This document shows positions 63,671 through 64,000 of a stretch of DNA of 64,000 bases, one piece after another. Position numbers and translations under genes: made by a program. The DNA comes from Flavobacterium franklandianum (GTDB taxonomy: Bacteria; Bacteroidota; Bacteroidia; Flavobacteriales; Flavobacteriaceae). Under the pieces are notes generated by a model. The model was given only the letters and a program-made list of their open reading frames with translations. It did no database searches and had not been told where the DNA came from. Location of the stretch: positions 62,001 through 126,000 of the forward strand of contig NZ_VJZR01000001.1 in assembly GCF_007097365.1 (NCBI RefSeq), read 5' to 3'. Numbering within the stretch: position 1 is the stretch's first letter; every line of letters begins with the position of its first letter.

Positions 63671-63700
63671 AGTATTCAGTGGTCAGTTTTCAGTAATCAG
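63671..63700. repeat. CAGT-rich repeat, left arm of an inverted pair around the parS-like site
   Basis: AGTATTCAGTGGTCAGTTTTC and the following CAGTAATCAG mirror, with three mismatches, the segment 63789-63811. The two arms enclose the parS-like site. Confidence 0.6.
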
Positions 63701-63743
63701 CTTAGCACAGCTACCAAAAGGTTTATTTATAAATTTTAACAAT

Positions 63744-63759
63744 AGTTTCACGTGGAACA
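63744..63759. promoter_or_regulatory. parS: parS-like ParB binding site
   Basis: AGTTTCACGTGGAACA matches the near-universal chromosomal parS consensus (TGTTTCACGTGAAACA / TGTTCCACGTGGAACA) at all but the first base; its GTTTCACGTGGAAC core is a mixed half-site form. It lies just downstream of mnmG, a gene that is near the origin and the parAB genes in many bacteria. ParB itself is not in the window. Confidence 0.65.
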
Positions 63760-63766
63760 ATTATAA

Positions 63767-63811
63767 TATTCAGTGGTCAGTTAGCTTCTGAAAACTGATT
63801 ACTGAACACTT
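63767..63811. repeat. CAGT-rich repeat, right arm of an inverted pair
   Basis: TATTCAGTGGTCAGTTAGC, then CTGAAAACTGATTACTGAAC with an ACT tail. It ends 3 nt before the mnmG stop codon and may fold with 63671-63700 as the mnmG terminator. Confidence 0.55.
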
Positions 63812-63813
63812 TC

Positions 63814-64000
63814 TCAACGTCCCATATAAATCAACAATACGGAAACATCACTTGGAGAAACTCCGCTTATTCTAGAAGCTTGAGAAATCGTTACAGGCCG
63901 AATCTTACTTAATTTCTGTCGTGCTTCAATCGACATCGATTTTATTTTATTATAATCGAAATTATCAGGGATTTTTACATCTTCTAAACGAGTCAATTTA
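63814..64000 (-). CDS. mnmG: tRNA uridine-5-carboxymethylaminomethyl modification enzyme MnmG (C-terminal end only)
   Basis: Only the last 61 codons are in the window; the gene runs off the right edge. The sequence [40 protein letters not shown] and [20 protein letters not shown] is the typical MnmG/GidA C-terminal domain, which contacts MnmE and tRNA. With MnmE it makes cmnm5U34 in tRNA, the same wobble base that the TrhO-U32 protein at the other end of the window modifies in other tRNAs. Confidence 0.93.
   Translation of the reverse strand, partial: KLTRLEDVKIPDNFDYNKIKSMSIEARQKLSKIRPVTISQASRISGVSPSDVSVLLIYMGR

Noticed and set aside
1..64000. tRNA, rRNA or known riboswitch genes
   Set aside because: No cloverleaf with a TTCGA-type T loop, rRNA segment or recognised riboswitch core was seen by eye. 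A tRNAscan or Infernal run would be needed to exclude small RNAs.

Overview
The window looks like a chromosome segment of a Flavobacteriaceae bacterium, most likely Flavobacterium. It is low in GC. It carries the gliding lipoprotein gene gldH beside ricT and a class A PBP, several Bacteroidota-only families (DUF4837, DUF4349-type lipoprotein, HU-like/SPOR protein, a putative dual-membrane anti-sigma protein), Mg-type HemB, and promoters that fit the Bacteroidota pattern TTG/TTTG plus TAnnTTTG. No rRNA, tRNA, CRISPR array or prophage was recognised.

Layout. 1-2.6 kb: a fused tRNA-U34 hydroxylation protein (TrhO domain plus U32-family domain) with an overlapping ferredoxin. 2.8-6.9 kb: ricT-gldH-PBP1A. 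7.1-10.8 kb: succinyl-CoA:3-ketoacid CoA transferase genes split by a lipoprotein gene, then a convergent class I fumarase. 10.9-11.9 kb: an IS200/RAYT-like Y1 transposase inside an array of REP-like palindromes. 11.9-17.3 kb: SpmA/SpmB fusion, DEDD exonuclease, GH3 beta-glucosidase and Ogt. 17.5-30.2 kb: the haem locus, with hemA-hemC-hemD-hemE-hemF-hemB and a cytochrome c on the minus strand and an AraC regulator, hemH and hemJ on the plus strand. Only hemL is missing from the route glutamyl-tRNA to haem. Four genes with no haem role are interleaved: a BRO-N protein, two DUF1016/YhcG nucleases and an unknown 126-residue protein.

30-45.8 kb: mixed housekeeping genes, namely a sensor kinase, enoyl-CoA hydratase, HD hydrolase, acyl-ACP desaturase, two tandem PlsC proteins, rnpA, an S41 protease, a double OmpA protein, a LysM lytic transglycosylase and pgk. 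They are interrupted by a dead RelE/ParE-type toxin-antitoxin pair. 45.8-46.7 kb holds a decayed bestrophin-like gene. 46.7-52 kb: DNA polymerase III delta', DoxX, an acyl-CoA thioesterase and recA, with a small accessory island between the last two (higBA flanked by duplicated thioesterase 3' ends, then a nucleotidyltransferase coupled to a GNAT enzyme). 52-64 kb: an ECF sigma factor with its putative dual-membrane anti-sigma partner, a third PlsC, trpS, dprA, a HU-like/SPOR protein, a Pif1-like helicase, a frameshifted fasciclin gene, an OmpH/Skp protein, a methyltransferase, a parS-like site and the 3' end of mnmG.

The most rewarding second looks are: the TrhO-U32 fusion; covarying palindromes inside both DUF1016 coding sequences; the coupled nucleotidyltransferase-GNAT pair; the higBA direct repeats; the REP/Y1-transposase locus; and a set of promoters lying 4-6 nt from start codons, which suggests leaderless mRNAs. 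All calls were made by reading the sequence; no database search was run.
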